A stretch of 64,000 bases of DNA from Heliorestis convoluta (GTDB taxonomy: Bacteria > Bacillota > Desulfitobacteriia > Heliobacteriales > Heliobacteriaceae). The translations under genes and the position numbers were made by a program. The notes under the pieces are model-generated. The model had not been told where the DNA came from. It ran no database searches and saw only the letters and a list, made by a program, of their open reading frames with translations. Of this stretch, positions 28,944 to 37,994 are shown piece by piece (position 1 is the stretch's first letter; the number at the start of each line of letters is the position of its first letter). Location of the stretch: assembly GCF_009649955.1 (NCBI RefSeq), contig NZ_CP045875.1, positions 2,696,501 through 2,760,500 of the forward strand. Direction: 5' to 3'.

Positions 28944-31055
28944 CTAGCTGACCGTAAACTGGCCCACTTGATTTTCTAACTCATTGCCTAAATGGGTTAG
29001 TTTTTCGGCTGCATCGTTTATTTCTGTTAAGCCATGGCTGGTGCGTTGACTGCGCTGATCAATGTCATTCATACTTGTATTGACTTCAGAAATGGTTCCT
29101 GCCACCGATTCGATGGCGCCTGTCACTTCTACAACTGCTTGTTGTACTTGTCCTGTCATTTCATTAAATTGCTTGGCCATAGCGAGAAATTGGTCTGCAT
29201 CCCCTTTATACTTGCGGCTGACAGTAGCAAAGTCTTGATAGTCTCCCATGACTTGTTGATTTACAAATCGAAGCATACGATTGGAACTTTCCACGAGTTC
29301 ATTCATAGCTTGTTGAACTTGGCCAATTACTTTTCGAATATCGACAACTGCCTCGGAGGAGTTTGCCGCTAGCTTACGCACTTCTTCTGCCACTACAGCA
29401 AAGCCTCGACCATTGTCACCTGCTTGGGCTGCTTCAATGGCTGCATTCAGCGCGAGAAGATTTGTTTGGTCTGCAATTTGATGGATCGTTTCTACAAGCA
29501 CAGAGATTTGCTGGACTACTTTGGCTTCTTCAATCGAACGTACTAGAATCGGTTCAATTTCTTCATAGATTTTTTCTGCTTCTTTTTTTGATTTTAGGGT
29601 ACGCTTTTCTAACTCTAAGGCTGCTTTTCCAATCTTTTCAGCTTCTTTTTGCCCACCTTCTGCCTCCGTACTTAAATGGGTTAAAAAAGAAGCCATCTCT
29701 TCACTAGAAGCCGTAATTTGCTCCGTGGCAGCTGAAGCACTTTCTGTTCCAAGCGCAATGCGTCTTGTTGAAGAAGCCACTTCTTCCATATCCTGTGCTG
29801 CTGTTTCGGTGGTCGCTGACAGTTGCTCACTTGAAGCGGCCAATTCACTAGCGGCAGTCCCGATTTTTTGCCAGCTATGACGCAACTTATTTTGCATCTG
29901 ATCAAGGGCTCTTGCCATATCTCCCAATTCATCGGTCAGAGCCAACTGTTCCGGCGGCAAGCTTTGTGAAAAATCACCAGCAGCAATGCGGGCCAAGTGT
30001 TCTTTTGTTGCATTAATTTTGCCTGTGATTCTAGAGACAGAAAAGGCAATCACCAAAGCAATTACGATTATGCCTGCTAGGGCAATACCGATTGTAATCA
30101 ACATGGTCTTTTGAATGGGTGCTGTAATTTCTGAGTGATGAACGACGGTGCCATAGCTCCAAGGACTTTCTGTTTCTCCTATTATAATCGGAACATAGGT
30201 CCGTGAAACGACTTGGTCCATGACCTGGGAATAGGATTGGTTAATAAAAATTTGTCCACTTTGAATTTTTTCCAAAATCTCTCCATCGCTATCCAGTGTT
30301 AGTTCTCCAGCAAGCTCTCCAATTCTCTCACTATGCGGGTGAGCCGCAATGATTCCTTCATGGGATAGCAAGCGACCAAAACCACTTTCGTAGAGGACCA
30401 TATCATTATTAATTTCATTTATTTGATCGAGTGTGACATCTACACCGACAACACCAACAGTTTGGCCTTCCTTTTTCACAGGAACAATGAGAGAAGTCAT
30501 CATAACATCTTGTCCCATAATGGAATAGCTGTAAGGCTCCAGTATAACTTCTTGTCCCTTCTCTAGCGGTAAAAGATAATAGTCACCGATTCCAGGCTGA
30601 TCATAGCCTTGCAATATATCACGAATGATTACATCATTACTGCGGTGCCAATAGGGAATAAATCGCCCTGTCTGATCGTGATCAGGCTGATTGACAAAGT
30701 CACTATCTTTCCCATCAAAAGCATTAGGTTCCCAACAAGTCCAGACCGCCAGGAATTCTTCATTGTATCGAAGTACGTTGGCAAGCATGGTATCTACCAC
30801 GTCTCGATGTACCTGTCCTTTTTCTTGCATTCCTTCTATGGACTGCGCCAATATTCGTGCACCATCCATGGCGCCATTTAAAATATTTTTGATCTCGTTG
30901 GCGTATTCGTGGGACACATGCAGAGTTATTTGAGCAGCCTGCTCTAAAGCCTGTTGCTGATTCATGTATGTAGTGACTCCAATGACCAAGCTAAAAAGAG
31001 CAATCACCGTTCCAAGGGTCAGTGTAATAATCTTTTTCTGCAAAGTACTTCTCAT
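28944..31055 (-). CDS. Methyl-accepting chemotaxis protein with double-Cache sensor
   Basis: 703 residues from the ATG with AAAGGAG 7 bases upstream; an in-frame ATG 66 bases earlier is less likely. Membrane segment 1 ([20 protein letters not shown]), a long Cache sensor of about 300 residues with [31 protein letters not shown] and [16 protein letters not shown] (hallmarks of Cache_1 amino-acid or organic-acid sensors), membrane segment 2, HAMP, then a signalling domain with [20 protein letters not shown]. The tip has AAQAGDN where the other four receptors have AARAGE or SARAGE. Upstream TATAAT near 31095 may be its promoter. Confidence 0.93.
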   Translation of the reverse strand: MRSTLQKKIITLTLGTVIALFSLVIGVTTYMNQQQALEQAAQITLHVSHEYANEIKNILNGAMDGARILAQSIEGMQEKGQVHRDVVDTMLANVLRYNEEFLAVWTCWEPNAFDGKDSDFVNQPDHDQTGRFIPYWHRSNDVIIRDILQGYDQPGIGDYYLLPLEKGQEVILEPYSYSIMGQDVMMTSLIVPVKKEGQTVGVVGVDVTLDQINEINNDMVLYESGFGRLLSHEGIIAAHPHSERIGELAGELTLDSDGEILEKIQSGQIFINQSYSQVMDQVVSRTYVPIIIGETESPWSYGTVVHHSEITAPIQKTMLITIGIALAGIIVIALVIAFSVSRITGKINATKEHLARIAAGDFSQSLPPEQLALTDELGDMARALDQMQNKLRHSWQKIGTAASELAASSEQLSATTETAAQDMEEVASSTRRIALGTESASAATEQITASSEEMASFLTHLSTEAEGGQKEAEKIGKAALELEKRTLKSKKEAEKIYEEIEPILVRSIEEAKVVQQISVLVETIHQIADQTNLLALNAAIEAAQAGDNGRGFAVVAEEVRKLAANSSEAVVDIRKVIGQVQQAMNELVESSNRMLRFVNQQVMGDYQDFATVSRKYKGDADQFLAMAKQFNEMTGQVQQAVVEVTGAIESVAGTISEVNTSMNDIDQRSQRTSHGLTEINDAAEKLTHLGNELENQVGQFTVS

Positions 31056-31193
31056 GAAAAAACTCCTTTGAAACTTTCTCTGGTTGTTTTTCATTATAAT
31101 ACCATTGTTTCCGAAAAGCACTAACCGCTTTTTGTTTTTATATTATATATTTTAGCTTGTAATCCGATTCCAAGCAATTACTGCTCTCTATTG

Positions 31194-31232
31194 AAAAAAC
31201 CCTCGGTCACTGAATCCGAGGGTTTTGATTTC
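31194..31232. terminator. Hairpin with T run, upstream of composite copy 3
   Basis: AAAACCCTCGG pairs with CCGAGGGTTTT over an 8-9 base loop. No gene ends nearby on the plus strand; it may end transcripts from the repeat region. Confidence 0.6.
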
Positions 31233-31251
31233 TCTATACTAACTCGCCATG

Positions 31252-31665
31252 GCACGGACGATAGAGTAACCTTGTAGAGGGGACTGGGCATCACGCTTTC
31301 CTCCGCTCTGGACTGGTCCCACGCTGTTACCGCCAGCAAGCTGGCGACAGCTGAGGTCCCAAGTCCCGCTGCGGAAAGCGTGATGCCCAGTCCCAGAAGG
31401 TTTTTGCTGATTGTTACTTCCGTTGGAATAGCTTGGCGAAACTTTCTTCTATACGCAACTACCTATTGTATGTGCATCTGGAATAGGCTCAAACCCAGTC
31501 ACAACCAGCAAGATGTATCTGGGTCAGGCGTTATGACTTCCTGGAGAGAGGACTTCAGACCTCAGCCATCGGCAGCTTGCTGCCGCTCATGGCGTGGGAT
31601 GAGTCCGTTCGGAAGGAAATCATAACGCCTGACCCCACCACAGAGTAGCTATTTTCGTATTAGCC
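31252..31665 (+). repeat. Composite repeat, copy 3 (A and B hairpins)
   Basis: A hairpin 31279-31395 (minus), B hairpin 31521-31636 (plus). The A outer stem is perfect here (GGGACTGGGCATCACGC with GCGTGATGCCCAGTCCC). Tail GTAGCTATTTTCGTATTAGC and a truncated TGCCCGG repeat follow. Confidence 0.92.
31279..31395 (-). ncRNA. Candidate structured RNA, type A (representative)
   Basis: Read on the minus strand: 22-bp outer stem, then the core GGACT-T-GG ... CC-AGTCC enclosing GACCTCA and GTGGGA, which in turn enclose stem GCTGT-CGCCAGC-TT-GCTGGCG-GTA-ACAGC. The same core is found in type B with different but still paired stem bases. Also at 21545-21660, 40811-40926 and 53477-53595. Whether it is transcribed is unknown. 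Confidence 0.6.
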
Positions 31666-31708
31666 CCCTATGCCCGGTACAATAGAAAAAATATAAGGAA
31701 GTGACAAA

Positions 31709-33028
31709 ATGATTTACTACCCCTCGCTACGCACCATCGCCATTGTAGGCATCTCAGACAAAAAAGAACGCCCCAGCTACCAGGTTGCTCAATACCTCCA
31801 GTCACAAGGCTATCGAATCATACCTGTCAACCCAAGAGTCACAGAAGTCTTGGGAGAAAAATCCTATCCCGACCTACTATCCATTCCTGAAGAAATAAAA
31901 ATTGACGTAGTAGATGTTTTTCGTCGTTCCGAAGAAGTGCTACCTATAGCACAGCAAGCCATCCAAAGAAGTGCATCGGTTTTGTGGCTCCAAGAAGGCG
32001 TTATCAACGAAGAAGCAGAAGCACTCGCAGCCTCCGCAGGCCTTACTGTAATCATGGATCGGTGCCTAAAAAAAGAATACACCGCCTGGCTCCATAGCGA
32101 TCCGAAAGAAATATACGATGTCATCATCATAGGCGCTGGACCGGCGGGCTTAACAGCAGCACTTTATGCCGCTCGCTCAGGCCTAAAGACAGCCATTTTC
32201 GAAGGGCAAACACCGGGTGGGCAAGCTTCTACCACAGAAATGCTAGAAAATTACCCTGGCTTTGAAGAACCCGTATCAGGGCCCGAGCTCATGATGCGCT
32301 TTTTAAGCCAGGCCACAGGCTTTGGAGCGACTTTAATCACCGAAGAAGTCCAACGATGCGAACTAGAAGGACACCTCAAAGTCATAGAGACAGCTTTTGA
32401 TAACAGATTTTTTGCTCGCGCCGTCATCATAGCAGCAGGTGCGCAGTCGAAAAAGCTCGGTGTAAAAGGCGAAGCTACCTTTCATGGTCGAGGCGTATCG
32501 TACTGCGCCACTTGCGATGGAGCTTTCTTTCGAGATCGCCACGTTGTCGTAGTCGGTGGCGGTGACTCTGCTGTAGAAGAAGCTCTCTACCTGACCAAAT
32601 TCGCATCGCAAGTCACCATCGTGCATCGTCGCGATCAACTACGAGCCACAAAAGTCCTCCAAGATAGAGCCAAGAAAAACCCCAAGATCAAGTTTCTCTG
32701 GAATAGCGTCGTGGAAGAAATAACAGGCGATACAGCGGTAGAAAAAGTAGTCGCCAAAAATGTAACAACCGGCGAAGCTTCTGATCTATCCTGCGAAGGT
32801 ATCTTTGTCTATGTCGGTCATGCGCCTTCTCTAGACTTTCTCGGCGGCGCTGTCGCTTTATCGCCCGATGGCTATATTGCTACCGACAGCCAGTTAGCGA
32901 CCAATATTGCCGGTGTCTTTGCTTGCGGTGACGTAAGAAACACACCTCTGCGGCAAGTAGCCACCGCCGTTGGGGATGGTGCCATTGCTGCCATGGCAGT
33001 GGAAAAATATTTATCTTATCATGAATAA
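31709..33028 (+). CDS. CoA-binding domain fused to thioredoxin reductase
   Basis: 439 residues with two domains. Residues 1-~125 are a CoA-binding (YccU-type Rossmann) domain: [34 protein letters not shown] and the MDRCLKKEY signature with Cys119. From ~135 on is a complete thioredoxin reductase: [17 protein letters not shown] (FAD), active-site CATC at 266-269 ([11 protein letters not shown]), [17 protein letters not shown] (NADPH), HRRDQLRA and the C-terminal FAD segment [19 protein letters not shown]. It would reduce thioredoxin with NADPH; the fused domain suggests coupling to CoA or CoA-disulfide redox state (inference). The fusion is unusual, since reductases are normally about 310 residues. 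Confidence 0.92.
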   Translation: MIYYPSLRTIAIVGISDKKERPSYQVAQYLQSQGYRIIPVNPRVTEVLGEKSYPDLLSIPEEIKIDVVDVFRRSEEVLPIAQQAIQRSASVLWLQEGVINEEAEALAASAGLTVIMDRCLKKEYTAWLHSDPKEIYDVIIIGAGPAGLTAALYAARSGLKTAIFEGQTPGGQASTTEMLENYPGFEEPVSGPELMMRFLSQATGFGATLITEEVQRCELEGHLKVIETAFDNRFFARAVIIAAGAQSKKLGVKGEATFHGRGVSYCATCDGAFFRDRHVVVVGGGDSAVEEALYLTKFASQVTIVHRRDQLRATKVLQDRAKKNPKIKFLWNSVVEEITGDTAVEKVVAKNVTTGEASDLSCEGIFVYVGHAPSLDFLGGAVALSPDGYIATDSQLATNIAGVFACGDVRNTPLRQVATAVGDGAIAAMAVEKYLSYHE

Positions 33029-33160
33029 GTAGCTATGTTATAATGTCATTTATGCTGTGCCCAAGACCCTATCACCCTATCATTGGCGCGGGATTACAAG
33101 ATTCTGCTTGATAGTCATTGCAGATAAAAGAAATCATTCACCATAGAAAGGATGAAGAAC

Positions 33161-33889
33161 GTGTTCAACAAGAATCGTACTTTTGTTACCGTAACAGCTA
33201 TCATCCTCGCCATTGGTCTGATTGGGAGTACCATGGCTTTCACCTTATTTTCCCTCCCCATTGGATCAGACCCAACCATCAATCCAGAAGTCTATGAAGA
33301 AAGCTTGCGACAAGATATTGCCATCATGGAAGCAGAAGTAGAAAATGATCCCGACTACTTGCCAGGTTGGGTAGCTTTGGGCAACTATCGCTACGACATG
33401 GGACGCTTTTTATCACTGAACGGCAACCTTGAAGAAGGGGAAGATTTTTACCGACAAGCTGTTGAAGCGTACAGCAAAGCTTTAGAAATGGACCCCGATG
33501 ACACCAATGTTCGTGTTGATATGGCAACAGCTGCTTTTTACAGCGGGATTAGCGATCTAGCGGAAGAAAACTTTCAAATCGCCATGGAAAAAGATCCACA
33601 GCACGTTATTGCGCCTTTAAACTATGGCATCTTTCTAATAGAAGTGCGTCAAGACTACGAAAAAGCCAGAGACGTCTGGACGAAAGCACAATCCTTAAAC
33701 CCCACAAAAGAACAAGCCGACTTCTTAAAAGAGTTGGTCGCTTTTGCGACATCTGTGATCGAAAGTGCACCGCCGGGCGCTCCAGCAGGATTGCAGTCAC
33801 CTGATCTAACAGGCCTTTTTGAACTAGAAGGCGAGGAAGAGATTACCCTAGAGGCTCTTTTGGAGCTAGATGACACACAGCAAGAATAA
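33161..33889 (+). CDS. Membrane-anchored TPR protein
   Basis: About 242 residues. GTG at 33161 is preferred because AAAGGA lies 8 bases upstream; an ATG 9 bases earlier is too close to it. One N-terminal membrane segment (FVTVTAIILAIGLIGSTMAF), then at least three tetratricopeptide repeats (DYLPGWVALGNYRYDMGRF, AVEAYSKALEMDPDDTNVRV, NFQIAMEKDPQHVIAPLNYG, ARDVWTKAQSLNP) on the outer side, and an acidic C-terminal tail. TPRs mediate protein contacts, for example in cytochrome or envelope assembly; no partner is evident. Ends before a strong terminator. Confidence 0.85.
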   Translation: MFNKNRTFVTVTAIILAIGLIGSTMAFTLFSLPIGSDPTINPEVYEESLRQDIAIMEAEVENDPDYLPGWVALGNYRYDMGRFLSLNGNLEEGEDFYRQAVEAYSKALEMDPDDTNVRVDMATAAFYSGISDLAEENFQIAMEKDPQHVIAPLNYGIFLIEVRQDYEKARDVWTKAQSLNPTKEQADFLKELVAFATSVIESAPPGAPAGLQSPDLTGLFELEGEEEITLEALLELDDTQQE

Positions 33890-33937
33890 AGCACTGAGCT
33901 GACTCAAGAGCAATATTGCACAGTCTAGTGCTCCCAC

Positions 33938-33973
33938 TGCCACCAGCACAAAAAGCTGGTGGTCTTTTTTTAC
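33938..33973 (+). terminator. Terminator after the TPR gene
   Basis: CCACCAGC-ACAAAAA-GCTGGTGG followed by TCTTTTTTT. Confidence 0.9.
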
Positions 33974-34077
33974 TCTTCTCCCACCCCTTTACTAACCAGA
34001 AAAAGAAGCAATCCTGATATAATGGTATCGCTTCAAGGGAAAGCTAGTAAGTTTTTTAGGGGAAAGAGGAGAAGCCA

Positions 34078-34986
34078 ATGGGGGCAAAATTTAATATGGG
34101 TTACTACCTGATAGCAGCCCCAGTTGCCTACAGGGCACTGATACATTTTTGGCGCTATCATGTAGGAACCCAAACAGGCTTTTCTCTAATAAGACCTATC
34201 ATACAGTTGCAACAGAAAAGCTACCATCTTTATCGCAACTATAAAATAAAGCAAGCCTTAGGCGAAACAAAAGATTGGCATCACCTTGAAGGTGAAAGTG
34301 TGATCTTGCGCTATAAAAGAGGTCAACAGCAAGAAGCGGAGGTCTTATTAGAGAAAACAGAATCTATCTATAACAAGGTTGTTCGGCATATGAATTGCAG
34401 ACCGGAACAAAAAGCCATCGTACTTTTTTATCAAGATCGTCATAGCTTTAATCAAGTTTTTGGTTGGAACGATGAATCGGCCTTGGGCGTCTACTATGCA
34501 GGTGTAGTTCGCCTTCTTTCACCCCGACTGTGGGACCCATCAGCAAAAGGAACGGTTGAATCGAAAGAATCTGTCGCTGTCGCTGGCCCCATGGCACATG
34601 AACTAGCTCATCTTATCTTAGACTATCGAACGAAAGGCAACGTACAACGCTGGTTTACCGAAGCCGTGGCCCAGAATATAGAGAGAGTCGTGACAGGATA
34701 TACTTTGCAAGATCCAGCCCCGGGATGGTCACAGCGACTGTACCCCTGGGAAGAAATGGACCGACGTTTTGACAGCCTGCCCGATCAAAAGCTAGCCTAT
34801 CGTCAATCCCTGCTTGCCTATGATACACTTGTAGAAGCACAAAGCGATGCCATGCCTCTGATCTGGGAAGAACTCGCACAAGGTAAAAAGATAGAGCAAG
34901 CCCTTTACTTGGCTACTGGCTTGACTTGGGCCGACTTCACCGAGCAAGTAAAGCAAAAAGCTTATGAAGCAGAGAAAAAAGGCTAA
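34078..34986 (+). CDS. Peptidase MA-like metalloprotease
   Basis: 302 residues. The zinc-binding HExxH motif is HELAH in GPMAHELAHLILDY, followed 20-25 residues later by FTEAVAQ, whose glutamate would be the third ligand (gluzincin pattern). The N-terminus has one weakly hydrophobic segment (YYLIAAPVAYRALIHF). This matches the peptidase MA-like (DUF2268/collagenase-like) families, many of which act at the cell surface. Substrate unknown. GAGGAG precedes the ATG. Lies alone between two terminators, upstream of murA. Confidence 0.8.
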   Translation: MGAKFNMGYYLIAAPVAYRALIHFWRYHVGTQTGFSLIRPIIQLQQKSYHLYRNYKIKQALGETKDWHHLEGESVILRYKRGQQQEAEVLLEKTESIYNKVVRHMNCRPEQKAIVLFYQDRHSFNQVFGWNDESALGVYYAGVVRLLSPRLWDPSAKGTVESKESVAVAGPMAHELAHLILDYRTKGNVQRWFTEAVAQNIERVVTGYTLQDPAPGWSQRLYPWEEMDRRFDSLPDQKLAYRQSLLAYDTLVEAQSDAMPLIWEELAQGKKIEQALYLATGLTWADFTEQVKQKAYEAEKKG

Positions 34987-35014
34987 CCTTTTATTACAAA
35001 GGGGCCTTTTTTCT
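34976..35014 (+). terminator. Imperfect terminator overlapping a stop codon
   Basis: AAAAAAGGC ... GGCCTTTTTT, with TAACCTTT/AAAGG inner pairing, begins within the peptidase gene's last codons. Confidence 0.6.
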
Positions 35015-35122
35015 CGCTACAGCAGGAATCCCTAAAGAGTAAGAGAAATATAAATTGTTTAGGTTCATTTTTTTGCAAAATGGCCAAGCTCCTGGTAGCG
35101 CAAGAAAGGGGAACGATTATCT

Positions 35123-36385
35123 TTGGGTAAACTTATCGTTCAAGGGGGCACCCCTTTAGAAGGAACGGTAGCCATAAGTGGAGCAAAAAATGCAGCGCTG
35201 GCTCTATTGGCCGCCTCTTTTCTCAGTCGCGGAGAAGTTATTTTAGAGAACATACCAGCTATCACCGATGTCAATGTGATGCTTGATATTGCCAAAGAAA
35301 TGGGTGGAGAAGGAGAATGGATAGGACCGAATGCTCTCCGTCTCAACCTTCCAGACACTATCTCCTGCAAAACGCCTTATAAGCTAGCCAAGAAGCTGCG
35401 AGCTTCCAATCTTCTGCTAGGCCCCCTTGTAAGTCGCTTTGGCTGGGCTGAAGTGGCTTTGCCTGGTGGCGATAACATTGGTACAAGACCAATGGACTTA
35501 CATATTAAAGGACTATCAGCCATGGGAGCCAGTTTAACCGTAGAACATGGCTACATTTGTGGTGGAGCCCAGGGCAGCAAAAGACTACAAGGTGCCAAGA
35601 TTTACCTCGATTTTCCATCCGTTGGCGCGACCAAAAATATTGTGATGGCAGCGGCTCTTGCTCGAGGTCAGACACTGATTGAAAACTGTGCCAAAGAGCC
35701 AGAGATCGTCGATCTCGCCAACTTTATCAATGCCATGGGTGGTAAAATTCGAGGTGCCGGAACCGATTTGATTCGCGTAGAAGGCGTAGAGCAGCTAGAA
35801 GGAACAGCCTACTCTATTATTCCAGATCGTGTTGAAGCAGGTACCTACATGATTGCAGCTGCTGCGACTCGAGGGCGTGTACGGGTCACCAACGTCATTC
35901 CAACGCACCTCCACGGCGTCACGGCAAAACTACGAGAGATGGGTGTCCAGATTGAAGAAGATGATGATTCGATTGTCGTCGATGGCCGCGGAGAACTGAA
36001 CGCCGTTGATATCAAGACCTTACCCTATCCAGGCTTTCCCACCGATATGCAATCGCAAGCCATGGCTCTCTTAACGACTGTACCTGGAACGAGTATGATC
36101 GTGGAAAATGTCTATGAGAATCGCCTCCGCGTCGTCGATGAGCTGCAACGCATGGGTGCCCAGATTAAGATTGAAGGGCGCACGGCCATTATTGATGGCG
36201 TTGCCTCTCTTTCTAGCGCCCAGGTAAAAGCTTCCGATCTGCGAGCCGGTGCCGCTTTGCTTATCGCAGGGATGACTGCAGATGGGGAAACAGAAGTCTG
36301 TGGCCTCTATCATATTGACAGAGGTTATGAAAAGCTAGAAGAAAAACTAACGGCTTTAGGCGCTAAAATTCGGCGCATAGAATAA
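35123..36385 (+). CDS. murA: UDP-N-acetylglucosamine 1-carboxyvinyltransferase MurA (Asp in place of catalytic Cys)
   Basis: First committed enzyme of peptidoglycan synthesis, adding enolpyruvate from PEP to UDP-GlcNAc in the cytoplasm. 420 residues, with GGTPLEGTVAISGAKNAALA at the start (Lys22/Asn23 region), the active-site loop, FPTDMQSQAMAL and the C-terminal DLRAGAALLIAGM. In the loop, where E. coli MurA has PGGCTIGARP with the fosfomycin-reactive Cys115, this protein reads PGGDNIGTRP: Asp117 (GAT at 35471). Known Cys-to-Asp MurA variants are active and fosfomycin-resistant. Start is TTG behind AAGGGGA. Heads a run of co-directional genes through rlmH. Confidence 0.95.
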   Translation: MGKLIVQGGTPLEGTVAISGAKNAALALLAASFLSRGEVILENIPAITDVNVMLDIAKEMGGEGEWIGPNALRLNLPDTISCKTPYKLAKKLRASNLLLGPLVSRFGWAEVALPGGDNIGTRPMDLHIKGLSAMGASLTVEHGYICGGAQGSKRLQGAKIYLDFPSVGATKNIVMAAALARGQTLIENCAKEPEIVDLANFINAMGGKIRGAGTDLIRVEGVEQLEGTAYSIIPDRVEAGTYMIAAAATRGRVRVTNVIPTHLHGVTAKLREMGVQIEEDDDSIVVDGRGELNAVDIKTLPYPGFPTDMQSQAMALLTTVPGTSMIVENVYENRLRVVDELQRMGAQIKIEGRTAIIDGVASLSSAQVKASDLRAGAALLIAGMTADGETEVCGLYHIDRGYEKLEEKLTALGAKIRRIE

Positions 36386-36415
36386 AAATCAATTCAATGC
36401 TAAGCGAAGGAAGTA

Positions 36416-37051
36416 GTGACATCGTTGCAATACCTACAAGAGAGAATTACCATTCCGCAAGGCCCCACTTTGACTTTTCGCCGTATTGCCAACGTAGAAG
36501 AGCTTATTGACCGAGCCGAGGAAGTCGATGATCTGCCTTTCTGGGCTGAACTTTGGCCTTCAGCCCTGGCTTTATCGGCGTATTTGTGGCAAGAAGAAAA
36601 ACTTCATTTATCGCAACAACCTCTTCTAGAGCTAGGCTGTGGCTTAGGTCTTGCCGGCATTGTAGCCGCTCTCAAAGGTGCTAAAGTAGTTCAGAGCGAC
36701 TTTGTTTCTGCTGCTCTTTCTGTAGCAGCAGAAAACAGTCGCTTTAACGGCGTTGAAACGCAGCAAGTGCAGGCAGACTGGCGCAATTTTCCCGCTGAAC
36801 TAGGTACTTTTTCTTACATCATCGGTTCTGATATTCTCTATGAACCAGATGTTCATGAAGCTTTGGAAAAAGTTTTGCACCATCATCTGGCTCCGCAGGG
36901 TCAAGTTATCCTCACTGATCCAGGTCGAAAAGGAGCGCAACAATTTCTACAGCGCCTTCCCCAGGGCTATCATATCGAGAAAAGCACACAACGCATTCAT
37001 CTTGATGGCAAAGACTACAGAATTGACTTGTATCACCTGCGGAGGGATTAA
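36416..37051 (+). CDS. SAM-dependent methyltransferase (NNMT/PRMT-like, METTL type)
   Basis: 211 residues. Class I methyltransferase fold: LLELGCGLGLAGIVAALKGA is motif I, VVQSDF motif II, and YIIGSDILYEP motif IV, the form seen in the lysine methyltransferase 16 / nicotinamide N-methyltransferase-like family. DDLPFWAELWPSALALSAYL is the conserved substrate-side motif of that group, which often methylates proteins. Target unknown. GTG start with AAGGAAG upstream; 30 bases after murA. Confidence 0.85.
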   Translation: MTSLQYLQERITIPQGPTLTFRRIANVEELIDRAEEVDDLPFWAELWPSALALSAYLWQEEKLHLSQQPLLELGCGLGLAGIVAALKGAKVVQSDFVSAALSVAAENSRFNGVETQQVQADWRNFPAELGTFSYIIGSDILYEPDVHEALEKVLHHHLAPQGQVILTDPGRKGAQQFLQRLPQGYHIEKSTQRIHLDGKDYRIDLYHLRRD

Positions 37052-37060
37052 GGAAAAAAC

Positions 37061-37909
37061 ATGAGATACACCACCATCGCCAGCGGTTCAAGTGGGAACG
37101 CCATTTATGTAGAGCACAAAGAAAGTCGTATTCTCGTCGATGCAGGATTAAGCGGTAAAAAAATAGAAAAAGGCCTGCAAGAAGCAGGGGTAGATCCCTC
37201 TTCAATAGATGCCATTGTAGTTACTCACGAACATATTGATCATGTTCGTGGTGTAGGCGTACTGGCTCGCCGCTATGGCTACCCAGTCTATGCAACCGAA
37301 GGCACCTGGCAGGGAATGTCGTCTAAGATTGGTGAGGTAAAAGAAGAACAAATCTACACCATTCAAGTCGATGATAAAGTAACAATCAAAGATCTAGAAG
37401 TAGAGACCTTTCCAACGCCTCATGATGCCCGCCAATCCATTGGCTTAACCTTTGATGATGGCAACAGCCGCCTTGGCATTGCCACCGATATTGGCTATGT
37501 GACGCAGGCTATGGGAAGAAAGCTTCTCGGCTGTGAAGCCTTGATCTTTGAATCAAACCACGATCGACAGATGCTTCTCCAGGGTCCTTATCCAGAAAGG
37601 CTAAAAAGGCGAGTTGATAGCAAAGAAGGGCACCTCTCTAATGAAGAAGCGGGAAGAGTTTTGACCAAGCTTTGTGATGGCGGCACCCAACAAATTATGC
37701 TCGCCCATCTCAGTGCAGAAAACAATCGACCTGAAATCGCAGTAGATACGGTGAAAGAAGTCTTACAACAAGAAGGCTACTCTGTGAAGGCTTGGAAAAA
37801 GCATGAAGAGCAGGGCTGCCTTTTTACCGAAAAAGAGAATAAAAAAGCAGCAGATCTACGCCTAACTGTCGCACCAAGGTATGAAATACACCCTATGGAG
37901 GAAATATAA
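37061..37909 (+). CDS. walJ: MBL-fold metallohydrolase, WalJ/YycJ family
   Basis: 282 residues. Metallo-beta-lactamase fold nuclease-like protein: ASGSSGNAIYVEHKESRILV, then VVTHEHIDHVRGVG (metal-binding HxHxDH), GIATDIGYVT, ALIFESNHD and MLAHLSAENN. The ASGSSGN start is diagnostic of the YycJ/WalJ group, tied to coordination of wall synthesis and DNA replication. In B. subtilis it lies downstream of walRK and beside an htrA paralogue and rlmH; here the htrA-like and rlmH genes follow but the WalRK two-component system and walHI are absent upstream. Confidence 0.92.
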   Translation: MRYTTIASGSSGNAIYVEHKESRILVDAGLSGKKIEKGLQEAGVDPSSIDAIVVTHEHIDHVRGVGVLARRYGYPVYATEGTWQGMSSKIGEVKEEQIYTIQVDDKVTIKDLEVETFPTPHDARQSIGLTFDDGNSRLGIATDIGYVTQAMGRKLLGCEALIFESNHDRQMLLQGPYPERLKRRVDSKEGHLSNEEAGRVLTKLCDGGTQQIMLAHLSAENNRPEIAVDTVKEVLQQEGYSVKAWKKHEEQGCLFTEKENKKAADLRLTVAPRYEIHPMEEI

Positions 37910-37994
37910 TATTGGTGTTGAATAGCTATCTTTAGGAGCCTTTCTGTAAGACCTTTTTCAACATAAATATTATTTGGACAAAGGGGGGCCTTTT

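Noticed and set aside
36416-37051. Ribosomal protein L11 methyltransferase (PrmA)
   Set aside because: Length and the LPFWAELWPSA motif fit the METTL/NNMT-like group better; the PrmA N-terminal domain is absent.
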